Source: Okeania sp. KiyG1
GTDB lineage: Bacteria; Cyanobacteriota; Cyanobacteriia; Cyanobacteriales; Microcoleaceae
Reading direction: 5' to 3'
Assembly: GCF_014132355.1 (NCBI RefSeq)
Contig: NZ_BLZO01000072.1
Coordinates: forward strand, 44,583 to 108,582
DNA length: 64,000 nucleotides
The notes beneath the pieces are model-generated. The model was given only the letters and a program-made list of their open reading frames with translations, searched no databases and was not told the origin of the DNA. Below are positions 9,789-18,738 of this stretch, piece by piece. Each line of letters begins with the position of its first letter. Within the stretch, counting starts at the first letter, position 1. The position numbers were made by a program, and so were the translations under genes.

Positions 9789-10312
9789 GATGTAGTATCG
9801 ACCTTTATATCTACGTTATCTATCATAACAACTGTTTTGATTTATAGCTGTGGTAGTGCCAGTGTTCCAGTGCTAAAGGAGTGCATAGAAAATCAGGCAA
9901 ACCGCACACATAACACCCGACTTTCTCGTAGGGCGCTGAATTAAAAATTACAGCGCGGGACTTTTCCCCAGGAAAGTTAAAAAGATTGTGAAGTTTTAAA
10001 TTTTAAGGTCTCTAGATGAACTAGAGTATAAGTGAAGGGTACAGTTTGAAGTTAAGCTAATGCCTTAATTAGCTATCAGCTTTTAGCATTCAGCTACCCT
10101 CCCAAGTCGGAACTGCGTTAACAGCTTTTTGCAGCTCTAGGTTAAAATCCCCTGCAACTATTGTATTGCGCAGGATTGTTGAGTAGGGTTTGAAATTCCC
10201 TTCTCGCACGTTCAAAAAAATAATCTTGCTGAGTGCTGAGTGCTGAGTGCTCAACGCTTCTTTAACCAGTCGAGTTTAATGAAAAAACTCTAAAGTCTGT
10301 AGTCGATCCTAA
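9789..10312. other. Intergenic stretch with IS end and dispersed repeats
   Basis: No gene seen. 9800-9960 is probably the left end of the decayed IS605-type element, with a hairpin around GTAGGGCGCTG and CAGCGCGGGA. 10060-10140 carries a TAGCTATCAGCTTTTAGC repeat followed by GGAACTGCG, found in many gaps of this window. 10230-10255 is a short tandem of GAGTGCT. Confidence 0.5.
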
Positions 10313-11101
10313 TTGATTTTCTTGAAACCAGATCCAGTAAAATTCCCCCTGTTGTTCAAGGGTATTGCCTTGTTTACACCTGGGGGGGATTTAATTTATT
10401 GTATAGACCCAAGTAAACAAAATCGATGGCATCTACACCTCTGTGTAGAGCTACAAGAAATATTGGGGTTATCTGAACCACCTCATTTCTTGATACCAGG
10501 ATACACTGCAACTATTGATAAATGGTTAGACCCTCGCACTCAAGAAGTCCAAATCTCTGCTGAAGCTTATGCTCCTGTTTTAAGATATCAAATATTACTT
10601 AATGCCATTTTTAAGACTGATAACTTGATTTGGCAACCTGCTCCTTGGTCAGAGGAATTTTGTAATCCAATGGTAATTTCTACTTATTATGACCAGTTTT
10701 CTCAACTCTGGGAAAATCATGACCTTGTTGTACATCTTGAGCAGCAAGAGTTTAATCTGGACTCAACTCCAGAGGAAGTTTTGACTTCCAGTCTCGATCT
10801 ACAACTAGAAAAACCAGAAGTTCAAGGGTATGTTCTTCGGTTATTTGTATCGGGTAATAGTATTGGCACTGAGCGGGCTCTGAAGAGTCTCCACCAAATA
10901 TTAGAACAGTCTCTTTCTCATCCTTATACTTTGAAGGTAATAGATGTGTTGCAACATCCCGAACAAGCTGAAGCAGATCAAATTACTGCTACTCCTACCT
11001 TGATTAGGGTTTGGCCTCTACCTGTGCGGAGAATTGTTGGGGAATTTAATGATGTGGAAAAAATTCTTACGTTGTTGGAAGCTAATAATTACAGATTTTA
11101 A
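10313..11101 (+). CDS. KaiB-fold protein with a long N-terminal domain
   Basis: A 262-residue protein. Residues about 175-262 match KaiB from end to end: YVLRLFVSGN, RALKSLHQILEQ, YTLKVIDVLQHPEQAE, ITATPTL and PVRRIVGEF. The motif order is that of the clock protein KaiB (and of the KaiB-like sensor of SasA). The first about 170 residues form a separate domain (LFTPGGDLIYCIDP, FLIPGYTATIDKWL, ENHDLVVHLEQ) that I do not recognise. An in-frame stop lies directly before the TTG at 10313 and no early ATG exists, so TTG is the likely start, without a clear ribosome-binding site. It stands alone, without kaiA or kaiC nearby. A role tied to KaiC or another AAA partner is inference. Confidence 0.8.
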   Translation: MIFLKPDPVKFPLLFKGIALFTPGGDLIYCIDPSKQNRWHLHLCVELQEILGLSEPPHFLIPGYTATIDKWLDPRTQEVQISAEAYAPVLRYQILLNAIFKTDNLIWQPAPWSEEFCNPMVISTYYDQFSQLWENHDLVVHLEQQEFNLDSTPEEVLTSSLDLQLEKPEVQGYVLRLFVSGNSIGTERALKSLHQILEQSLSHPYTLKVIDVLQHPEQAEADQITATPTLIRVWPLPVRRIVGEFNDVEKILTLLEANNYRF

Positions 11102-11128
11102 ATGTTAGATTTTTAGCATTTGGTAGTA

Positions 11129-11313
11129 ATATCATGTCTGGTGGAAGGAAGGCAGAAGGCAGAAGGTTTTTTTCCCATTGCTACCTTATTTTATACAATA
11201 AAGATTTTACAGGACATTATATCAGAACTCAGAACTCAGGAGTGAAGAAGAGGGGGTTTTAAGGTATAAGGAAGAAAAAGTTTTTTTGTCATGCTTTTAT
11301 CCAGACATGATAT
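11129..11313. mobile_element. MITE with ATATCATGTCTGG terminal inverted repeats
   Basis: Perfect 13-bp inverted repeats: ATATCATGTCTGG at 11129-11141 and CCAGACATGATAT at 11301-11313. The 185-bp interior holds GAAGGCAGAAGGC and AGAACTCAGAACTCAGGAG tracts but no gene. A sister copy with ATATCATGTCCGG ends is at 61445-61595. Confidence 0.75.
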
Positions 11314-11403
11314 CTAATCCGGTTAAACATGGTTAAGTCTTTAGGAATCAGTTAGGGGAGCTGTCGGTAGGGCGACGTACGGGAGGAAAAAGAATCACAA
11401 AGA

Positions 11404-11494
11404 TTTAAAAGCTTAAAACTCAGACAACGTAAGATTTTTCCTTCTTCCTTCTTCCTTCTTCCTTCTTCCTTCTTCCTTCTTCCTTCTGCTATAA
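11404..11494 (-). repeat. Partial GAAGGAA-tract repeat overlapping the end of the NHL gene
   Basis: On the minus strand it starts TATAGCAG, followed by about ten GAAGGAA units and TTACGTTGTCTGAGTTTTAA, as in the copies at 8625 and 60042. The far end is not recognisable. The TAG stop of the NHL gene (11489-11491) lies inside TATAGCAG, so the element supplies that gene's stop codon. Confidence 0.6.
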
Positions 11495-12997
11495 ACAGAC
11501 ATCAGGAGCGCACAAACCTGGAAAATTTACGGTTGTGACTTCCAAGGTATCTAGCTCAACTTTGCGGATAATACAATTATTTGTATCTGCAATAAATAAA
11601 TGTTGCGCGATCGCACTTAATCCTGATGGCTCAAAAAATTGACAATTAATACCTTGTCCATCTTGATGACCAGTGGTGCCATTTCCTAACATGGTAAGGC
11701 ATAAACCTGCGTGATATTCTACCCGCTTAATTTTGTGATTATAGGTATCAGCAACCCATACATAATTTTGGGTATATTCTATTCCCAAACAGTGTTGTAG
11801 CAAAACTTCTGAACCTTGGCCATCTTTGTCGCCAAAGCCAAATAGTCCTCCACTACCACAAATAGTCCGCACTTGCGGATGCTCATTAATACCTACTGCT
11901 CGAATAGAGCTAATTTCACTATCTGCCACAAATAATTCATTGCCATCCGTACTAATACCGCTAGGTTGAGCAAAAGCAGATTCTGTCAGAGAGCCATCTA
12001 CACAAGCTTCTGCACCAGTCCCTGCATAAGTGCTAATCATCCCAGTATCCAGTTGCAACAGCCAAATTTGATGGGAACCTGCCATAGCAATAAAGATGCG
12101 ATCGCCTATCTTGTCCACATCCCAAGGTGAATTAAGTTTAGTTTCTCTAGCAACTCCACTATGAGATGCAATTTGATAACTTTTTTCTCCAGTACCTGCA
12201 ATAGTTTCCACCTGCTGAGTTCTAAAATCAATTTTGCGTAAAGCATGATTTTCTGTATCGGCAACATATAGAATTTGATTCTTGGCATCAAAAGTCATAC
12301 CTTGGGGAGCAAAAAATTGAGCTTCAGAAAATGAACCATTAATTAATCCTGCTTTCCCAGTACCAATAATGTGCAAAACTTCTCCCTCAAGAGTACTAAC
12401 AACAATACGATGATGTCCTGAGTCGGCGACAAATAATTGATTAGTATCACTATCAGCAAGAACTTTACCTGGAAAAGCTAAAGGTGTAGTCACAGGTTGC
12501 TTTTGCTTTTCTAGAATTGAGCTAACTTCACTAAAATTAATAGTACCTTTGTCTTGATGTTCTTCTATCAATTTACCAATAATTTCATCCAAGACATCAC
12601 GTTTACCTTCACCAGAAACAGACCCCACTATATACCCTTCTGGATCGATAATTTTGAAAGTCGGCCATGCACGAACAGCATATTGTTGCCAAACTCTCGA
12701 TCCACTGTCCACTAAAACAGGATGTCCAATATCGTAGCGGAGGATAGCTTGGCGGACATTTTCCAATTCTTTTTCATTCTCGAATTTTGCTGAGTGGACA
12801 CCAATAATAGTCAGGCTATCTGGATATTTTTGTTCTAGGAATTCTAGGTCTGGTAGAACGTGGAGGCAATTAATGCAACAGTAAGTCCAGAAGTCGAGGA
12901 TAACCACTCGTCCTTTTAGAGATTCGAGGGACAGTGGTTTGTCTGTATTTAGCCAGGGATAATTTTGGGGCAGTTTAGGCGCTCTGATACGGGACAT
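11489..12997 (-). CDS. Thioredoxin-like / NHL repeat protein (NHLRC2 type)
   Basis: A 502-residue two-domain protein. Residues 1-150 are a TlpA/redoxin-like thioredoxin fold with the motif WTYCCINC (C41 and C44) and a RAWPTFKIIDPEG block with the cis-Pro. Residues about 165-490 are NHL beta-propeller blades (GKVLADSDTNQLFVADSGHH, PQGMTFDAKNQILYVADTEN, QPSGISTDGNELFVADSE and others). This order and the CCINC motif are those of NHLRC2-type proteins. Those are thought to be redox-active scaffolds, but the substrate is unknown. There is no signal peptide, so it is probably cytoplasmic. It stands alone on the minus strand, and its stop codon falls in a dispersed repeat. Confidence 0.9.
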   Translation of the reverse strand: MSRIRAPKLPQNYPWLNTDKPLSLESLKGRVVILDFWTYCCINCLHVLPDLEFLEQKYPDSLTIIGVHSAKFENEKELENVRQAILRYDIGHPVLVDSGSRVWQQYAVRAWPTFKIIDPEGYIVGSVSGEGKRDVLDEIIGKLIEEHQDKGTINFSEVSSILEKQKQPVTTPLAFPGKVLADSDTNQLFVADSGHHRIVVSTLEGEVLHIIGTGKAGLINGSFSEAQFFAPQGMTFDAKNQILYVADTENHALRKIDFRTQQVETIAGTGEKSYQIASHSGVARETKLNSPWDVDKIGDRIFIAMAGSHQIWLLQLDTGMISTYAGTGAEACVDGSLTESAFAQPSGISTDGNELFVADSEISSIRAVGINEHPQVRTICGSGGLFGFGDKDGQGSEVLLQHCLGIEYTQNYVWVADTYNHKIKRVEYHAGLCLTMLGNGTTGHQDGQGINCQFFEPSGLSAIAQHLFIADTNNCIIRKVELDTLEVTTVNFPGLCAPDVCL

Positions 12998-13262
12998 ATA
13001 TATTGGCTCGGTAATAGTAAAAGTTGGTGCTTATCTAAATTTAACGAAGTCTGAGGGTCTTGTTTGATTAAGGTAATATTTTTACTCCTACATTTCTGCA
13101 GGGTCCAATCTTCAACTGATCAGAAAATACGCTCGCTGTTAAATCCAAAACGGCGGGCGCATTATTATCAGCTATATTAGATATTATTTTTTAATTTTTA
13201 TTTATTTAACAGAAGTCAACCTTGTATTTGAGTTAATTTTGATGTCGCTCTATTTTCTAAAC

Positions 13263-13344
13263 TGAACACTTTGAATAGAAAAATGAACAGAAAGTGAACA
13301 ATTTAATAAAAAAGTGAACAGATAAGTGAGCAGAAAAATGAGCA
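13263..13344 (+). promoter_or_regulatory. Six phased TGAACA/TGAGCA repeats upstream of the PEP-CTERM gene
   Basis: TGAACA or TGAGCA starts at 13263, 13284, 13295, 13315, 13327 and 13339, mostly preceded by AAG or AAA. The spacings (21, 11, 20, 12, 12) are near one or two helical turns, so the sites face one side of the DNA. They end about 65 bases before the ATG at 13409. An operator for a cooperative regulator is a fair inference; no regulator is known. Confidence 0.45.
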
Positions 13345-13408
13345 ACCACTGTGGAATTACTGTGAGATTATTAGTAAAGTAAAGTTATTCTGAATTAAAG
13401 TTTAAAAT

Positions 13409-14258
13409 ATGGAATTTCAAAATTCCTCAAATCATTGTAATCAGTTACTAAAAAAAGTTATTTTCTTCACTTTAAGCTTAAGTAGTTCGATCTGTATAGC
13501 TGGTGAGGCAAAGGCAGCAAGTTTCTTAGCAGAAATTAATAATTTTAATCTTACAATGCCTGACGCTATAACCAACAAATTTGGATTTACTTTAAGTACA
13601 GGAACAGAAAGAAATACTGCACCCAGAGGTGATAGAAATTTCTTTGGAGATGCTTTTGCTGACTATAATAAATTTACGGTTTCAGGTCCAGATCCTATCC
13701 CTCCAGTTGAAAGACAAATTACAGGGGGGAGCTGCCTTTGGTGATGCAGGACCTTCTTCAGGTTTCTCCGAAGCTTATTCACAAGCAATGCTTTTTGGTA
13801 GATTGGGTAATCCAACAGGCCGAGATGGATTCCCACCAGCTGAAGATATACCACTAACATTTGATTTGAGCTTTAGTTATAATTTAAGTGCTGTAGCAAA
13901 TAATTTGGCATTTGAAGATGCTTCTGCTGGTTATGAAGTTAGTGTAGATGGATTCGGTACTCCCGATGCAGCTTGTGCGCCTTTAAGCCTTAATATTGAC
14001 GCTAACGACGCTCAAAATGGTAATGTTACTTGTACTTTCTCCACAATTCTGGAAGCAGATGAATTTCGAGATTTTGATATTCAAGTCAAAGTATTTGGTA
14101 ATGCCGTAGCAGTTGATATGCCTCCTGTTCCTATTTTTCCTATATTAGTTCCACCTGATATTGTAGCAACACCTGAACCAATATCAACCATAAGTCTCGT
14201 TTCCCTTGGAATTCTTGGAGCAGGTGCGACTTTAAAACGCAAATTCAAACGCCTATAA
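13409..14258 (+). pseudogene. PEP-CTERM sorting-domain protein, frameshifted at a G6 tract
   Basis: The first frame (13409-13744) has a signal peptide (VIFFTLSLSSSICIAGEAKA) and continues to ERQITGG. It then hits a stop. The next frame continues with GAAFGDAGPSSGF through VEVSVDGFG-like repeats to the C-terminal sorting signal: TPEPIS, a hydrophobic segment, and a basic end (KRKFKRL). The switch is at six G residues (13724-13729), and removing one G joins the frames into about 280 residues. PEP-CTERM proteins are exported and processed by exosortase, often as extracellular matrix parts. The break could be a real mutation, phase variation at the G tract, or a sequencing error. Confidence 0.8.
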
Positions 14259-14404
14259 TTTCTCTTTTTTTAAAACCGAGAAGAATGAAGAAGACCTCTT
14301 GGAAAGTGCAGTTCTCAATAGTGATTCTTAATGCTTATTGATGCCATTGTAGAACTCCCCACTTAAAATAGTGGCGCTAACGCGTCACCATTTTCTATAG
14401 CTAT

Positions 14405-14545
14405 TAGACTTGTCACTAAATAGAGGAAAAAAATTCCTCCAACCTAGACAGAGCAATAATTCTAAGGCATTTTAGTTTCCAATGGCTACAATCCTTGTAG
14501 AACAAGGTTTTTGGGAATTTTTTAAGTTATAAAGTGACAAGTCTA
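14405..14545. mobile_element. MITE with TAGACTTGTCACT terminal inverted repeats
   Basis: Perfect 13-bp inverted repeats: TAGACTTGTCACT at 14405-14417 and AGTGACAAGTCTA at 14533-14545. TA stands at each boundary, as expected for IS630/mariner-type insertion. The 141-bp interior is non-coding. It resembles the two ends of a larger IS joined together. Confidence 0.7.
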
Positions 14546-14592
14546 TTATTTTATTCAAATAATTTTCATTTTCCCTTTTAATCTATTATGTC

Positions 14593-14844
14593 TTAATAAT
14601 CAAATCCCGTTCTCCACCATTCACGATTGGCAGGCTCGGTCGGGAACGGTGTCGCTATTTCTGCATCTCCTAGTTTTTTTGCCCAATAGGGAATTTGACC
14701 GTAGATGCTTTTTAAGAAAGCACCATCAAGGTATTTCACATAAGAATCAAGAGATTGTGCAACATCTCCTCCTTGTTCATAAATTTCCCATTCTTGTGTA
14801 AAGCGATCAAATAAATCAAAAGTCTCATTTCCTGAAGTTTCCAT
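14593..14844 (-). CDS. Small conserved-looking hypothetical protein
   Basis: An 83-residue acidic protein (FDLFDRFTQEWEIYEQGGD, then LDGAFLKSIYGQIPYWAKKL and PTEPANREWWRTGFDY). A ribosome-binding site (AAGGAC) lies about 10 bases before the ATG. It has no membrane segment and no motif I recognise. The amino-acid composition and the clean start and stop look like a real gene. It lies downstream of sbcC on the same strand, with about 250 bases between. Confidence 0.55.
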   Translation of the reverse strand: METSGNETFDLFDRFTQEWEIYEQGGDVAQSLDSYVKYLDGAFLKSIYGQIPYWAKKLGDAEIATPFPTEPANREWWRTGFDY

Positions 14845-15101
14845 ATATCTAGATGTCCTTGTACTTCTTTGAAATCAACTTCAGAATTTTAATATAAGTA
14901 GAAAGTTAAGTGTCTGATAAGGACGATCGCTTAATTAGGCTAAAACTAGAGAAGCTGTATTTTAGTGCCAACTCACTTGTAACGCAGTCTATGAGTAAAC
15001 TTAAGCATAGCCAATTCCCTTCTGATCCTAAAAAAATGAGCGCATTATTGTCAGCTATAACACACTCAACCATTCGCCCACTCCCAACTCCCTAATAAAT
15101 A

Positions 15102-18100
15102 TCAAACAGATAACATAATTTGAGAACCTTGAGGGGTTTTACTAACTTCAATTCGTGCCTGAAAAGCTTCTTTAAAATGAGGAATATGAGTCACAGTCAA
15201 AATACAAGAAAAATCAGAAGAAATGGCATTAATAGCTGCAATTAATCTGTCGCATCCTTCAGCATCTTGAGTGCCAAATCCTTCATCAATAATTAGCAGT
15301 TGTAATGCAGTTCCAGAACGCTGTGCCAACAATTTTGACAATGCTAAACGGATAGCAAAGTTAACTCTAAAAGCTTCTCCACCGGAATAAGTTTCATAAG
15401 GTCTTGTTCCTTGAGTGTCTGCAATTAAAATATCCAAAGTATCTATCCATTTGCTATTTTTTTTACTCCCTTTTGTAGCTTTTTGAGTCACAAATTGAAT
15501 GTGTAATTGATTACCACTTAATCTTGCTAAAATCTGATTTGTTTCAGCTTCTAATTGTGGCAAAATATTTTCAATCATTAGCGCTTGAATACCTTTTTTC
15601 CCAAAAGCTAAAGATAATTCTTGATAAACTCGATATTGCCTTTTAGCAGTTTTTAATTGCTCTAATTGTTCATGGGTTTGAACTTTCAATTTCTCTAAAT
15701 GTTGTAATTGCTGTTGCACTTTTCCTAAACTTCCCAACTTTTCATCTAACTGCCGACGACGGTCTTGAATTTTTTTATCTAAAAATAGAATCTTTTCATC
15801 GGCATCAGGAGTTTGTTCTAACTGTTGATTTAAAGTTAAAATCTGGCTTTTAATTCCTGCTAAATCTTGTTGCTGATTTTCGATAACTTCCTTCAATTCA
15901 TTAATTCGTTTTAATAGTTGGGGATATTGTTTTTGAGCCTGACATAATTTTTCCACACGAGTTAACCAAAATTGTGTTTTTCTCAATTCAGACCTCACAC
16001 AATTATGTTCTTCTAAATCATATCCAATTTCAGCAATTTCTCTCTCAATCATAATAATTTGCTGTTGTACATGAGAAGTTTGTTTTTGTTGCTCCAACTC
16101 CTGCTTTAAACTAACTATTTGCTCTTCAATTTCTGGCAGATGAACCCTAATTTTCCCCAACTTTGTCTCTGCATCTTTAATCTGACCATACTTAATTTCT
16201 GCCCACCTTAATTTCTTCTCTTCTTGTCTAGCTAAACTATGACTCCGGTCATCATAATTAAGCTGTTTAATTTTTTCCTCTAAAATGCTAAGTTCAGCAT
16301 ATAAATTAGCTGCAAAATCTCCCGTCTGTAGCGATCGCTCTACCTGTGTCACTTCCTTTACTAACTCTTGCAACAAAGTTTCATCTTTACCAATATTATC
16401 TAACTGCGCTTGTAAACTACCTCGACATTCCCGCAACTCATCATATTTCTCTAACTCTCCCTCTATTTGCCGATATTCGGTTCTCAAAACCTGAATTTCC
16501 CGCTCAGAAATAGCTAGTTGTTCCCGTGCAACCCATAATAAGTCTCTAATTTCCTTTTGCTGACTCTGATGTTTGTCCACGACTAAATTCCAGTGATGTT
16601 CATCCAGGGGGCGATCGCATAATGGACAAGGTGGGTACTCTGTCACTCCTATTTCAATATTATCGGTACCTTTATTTAATAATTTCAACTTTTGGTCTAA
16701 CTCAGTCAGTCTAGTTTCGTAGTCTTTTTTATTACGAACTAAACGTTCGAGAAAATGATGTCTTTCCTGTCCCTTCTCCTGTACCCGTCGCAGATAAACT
16801 CGCTTATTATCTAATTTAGAAATTTCTTCTACTACTTCCTGTAATGCTGCTTGTAGTTGAGGTTGCTTTTGCAGTTGAGTTTTTCTGAGTTGCTGCACTC
16901 TAGAATTGAGTTCTTCCAAACGAGCGCTCAAACGTGCTTGCTCCCGTTCCAGTTCAGTTTGTAATTTTTGGCGTTGTTGCTGTAGTGGGGTAACTTCCAC
17001 CTGTAACTTATCTAGTTCATTTAATTTTGTTCTGGCAGTTTGCAGTTGTGTCAGAGCAGTTTCAATATCAGCACGCTTACTCAAAATATCCAAATTTTCT
17101 TGTTCCTGTTGTTTTAGAGAATTTAACTGTGCTTGATGTTGCTGAATTTTGTTTTGTACTTCTTGGAGTTGTTGACGTTGTTTTTCCTGGAGTTGTTGAC
17201 GCTGGTTCAGAGCATTTTGATGGGTTCTAAATTTTGCAGATAAACTCTCTTCGGTAGTTTGCAAGTTTTGGAAATGAGCATATCCAGCTTTAATTTCATC
17301 TTCCTGTTCTAAAACTGCTAATAGTTCGTCTTGTTGTTGTTGGGTAGTTTTGAGTTCCTGTTGGAGGCGATAACATTCTTGCACCAGTTTGTCATATTGT
17401 TGTTGTTGTCCGTGCAGTAGTTTTTCCCAGGTTAGACGATGGTTTTGTTGAGTTTGCAGTTGTTTTAGTCGTTCTTTATCACATTCTTGTTGTTGCTGGA
17501 GTTGAGTAAGGGTAGTTTGGAGATGAGTCTGTTGTTTAGCGATCGCTTCTTTTTGTTCGAGTTGCTTTTGGTTTACTTCTAAGGTCTGTTCGAGTAATTC
17601 CACTTTAGCTTTAAATTGTCGAGCAGTATCTTTAGCTTTTTCTCCCAGGGTGTCATATTGGTCAAGTTTGAGGAGGTTGGCGAGAATTTCTTTCCGTTCA
17701 TTAGGACGTTTGAGCATAAATTCATCTGCTCTACCTTGACGCAGATATGCTGAGTTCACGAATGTTTCATAGTCGAGTTTGAGATGTTGGATAATAGTTT
17801 GTTGGGTTGCACGGACGCCTTTTTGAGTAAGACTTTTAAACCGGGAACCAGTGCTAATTTGAAATTCTAGAGTAGCTGAACTACCCCGACGACGACCACG
17901 AATTACACGGTAGACGTTACCGTTGCTGCTAAAGGTGAAGTCTACTCGTACTTCCTTTTCTCCCAGACTGATAATATCATCTTCAGTAGCGGCACGACTA
18001 TTTCCCCACACTGACCAGGCGATCGCTTCTAATAGAGAAGATTTTCCTGCACCATTTGGTCCGCAAATACAAGCAGTATGCAGACCCGTAAAATCTAGAG

Positions 18101-18152
18101 TTGCTTCCTGATAGCTGAGGAAATTTTTTAGTTTCAATTTTTGAGGAATCAT
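15102..18152 (-). CDS. sbcC: Nuclease subunit SbcC/Rad50-like ATPase
   Basis: A 1016-residue SMC-like protein. It has an N-terminal Walker A (GPNGAGKSSLLEAI, about 34-47) and long Gln-rich coiled coils. The zinc hook CPLCDRPL lies near residue 509, at the middle of the coil. The C-terminal ATPase half has the signature SGGEAFRVNFAIRLALSKLL and Walker B LLIIDEGFGTQD. SbcC pairs with the nuclease SbcD to cut hairpins and protein-blocked DNA ends. sbcD is not next to it in this window. Such a hairpin-cutting enzyme is notable in a genome so rich in palindromes. Confidence 0.95.
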   Translation of the reverse strand: MIPQKLKLKNFLSYQEATLDFTGLHTACICGPNGAGKSSLLEAIAWSVWGNSRAATEDDIISLGEKEVRVDFTFSSNGNVYRVIRGRRRGSSATLEFQISTGSRFKSLTQKGVRATQQTIIQHLKLDYETFVNSAYLRQGRADEFMLKRPNERKEILANLLKLDQYDTLGEKAKDTARQFKAKVELLEQTLEVNQKQLEQKEAIAKQQTHLQTTLTQLQQQQECDKERLKQLQTQQNHRLTWEKLLHGQQQQYDKLVQECYRLQQELKTTQQQQDELLAVLEQEDEIKAGYAHFQNLQTTEESLSAKFRTHQNALNQRQQLQEKQRQQLQEVQNKIQQHQAQLNSLKQQEQENLDILSKRADIETALTQLQTARTKLNELDKLQVEVTPLQQQRQKLQTELEREQARLSARLEELNSRVQQLRKTQLQKQPQLQAALQEVVEEISKLDNKRVYLRRVQEKGQERHHFLERLVRNKKDYETRLTELDQKLKLLNKGTDNIEIGVTEYPPCPLCDRPLDEHHWNLVVDKHQSQQKEIRDLLWVAREQLAISEREIQVLRTEYRQIEGELEKYDELRECRGSLQAQLDNIGKDETLLQELVKEVTQVERSLQTGDFAANLYAELSILEEKIKQLNYDDRSHSLARQEEKKLRWAEIKYGQIKDAETKLGKIRVHLPEIEEQIVSLKQELEQQKQTSHVQQQIIMIEREIAEIGYDLEEHNCVRSELRKTQFWLTRVEKLCQAQKQYPQLLKRINELKEVIENQQQDLAGIKSQILTLNQQLEQTPDADEKILFLDKKIQDRRRQLDEKLGSLGKVQQQLQHLEKLKVQTHEQLEQLKTAKRQYRVYQELSLAFGKKGIQALMIENILPQLEAETNQILARLSGNQLHIQFVTQKATKGSKKNSKWIDTLDILIADTQGTRPYETYSGGEAFRVNFAIRLALSKLLAQRSGTALQLLIIDEGFGTQDAEGCDRLIAAINAISSDFSCILTVTHIPHFKEAFQARIEVSKTPQGSQIMLSV

Positions 18153-18189
18153 TTTGTTATCGCACTTTTAGTTGTCAAGATTTATTAAA

Positions 18190-18280
18190 CAGGACTTACA
18201 CAAATTCACCTTGAAAACACCATCTGTAGGGGCGAATGGCATTCGCCCTCACTTGATTTAGTGTTCGTGCGTAAGTCCTG
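18190..18280. mobile_element. Small MITE, CAGGACTTAC ends
   Basis: CAGGACTTAC at 18190-18199 and GTAAGTCCTG at 18271-18280 form perfect 10-bp inverted repeats. The interior holds the palindrome GGGCGAATGGCATTCGCCC. Pieces of the same family are at 20147-20215 (upstream of the kinase) and 41325-41395. 44922-45016 has a close variant, CAGGAATTACGCA. Confidence 0.65.
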
Positions 18281-18599
18281 ACTAAAATAATGTTTCACTG
18301 AGTTTTGTTTTAACTAATTTGGTTGATGTTAATTTACCTAGTTTTTGCTTTCTTTTCTAGGTTATTTTGTATACAACAAATATATTAGTTTGGTTAAATT
18401 TTTCACATTTTACATTAGCACAAAAAAATAACTATTGTGCTTAGGTTTCTATCTACAAATATAAATTCTTGAGTTTCCTATGGTAGACTTAATCTAATTT
18501 TTTCTATATTTGGTGTGATTAATTTCTTGTTAACGCTATATATAAATTTTCTAGCGGTGGCGATCGCTAAAAGCTGATTTATAAATTTATCCCGTATCT

Positions 18600-18700
18600 T
18601 GAGTAGGGGAGTGGGGGAGTGAGGGAGTAGGGGAGTGGGGGAGAAGTAAACATCAGAATAATTGATGCTAACCAGGGTGCTAATTATTAACAAATCGCTA
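18600..18700 (+). repeat. GAGTGGGGGAGT repeat with conserved AT-rich tail
   Basis: GAGTGGGGGAGTGAGGGAG units are followed by AAGTAAACATCAGAATAATT and TAACCAGGGTGCTAATTA. The same order (G-rich units, then TAAACATAAGAATAATT, then CTAATTAGC) recurs at 41170-41265, and the G-rich part alone at 49055-49125. It has no coding content. Confidence 0.55.
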
Positions 18701-18738
18701 AAAGTTGATTTATAAAATTGACTAATTTTTGTAGTAAT

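Noticed and set aside
14910-15095. GTG-started open frame of 61 codons after the small hypothetical gene
   Set aside because: Weak start, no recognisable pattern, and part of it is a repeat-like phrase; not enough to call a gene.
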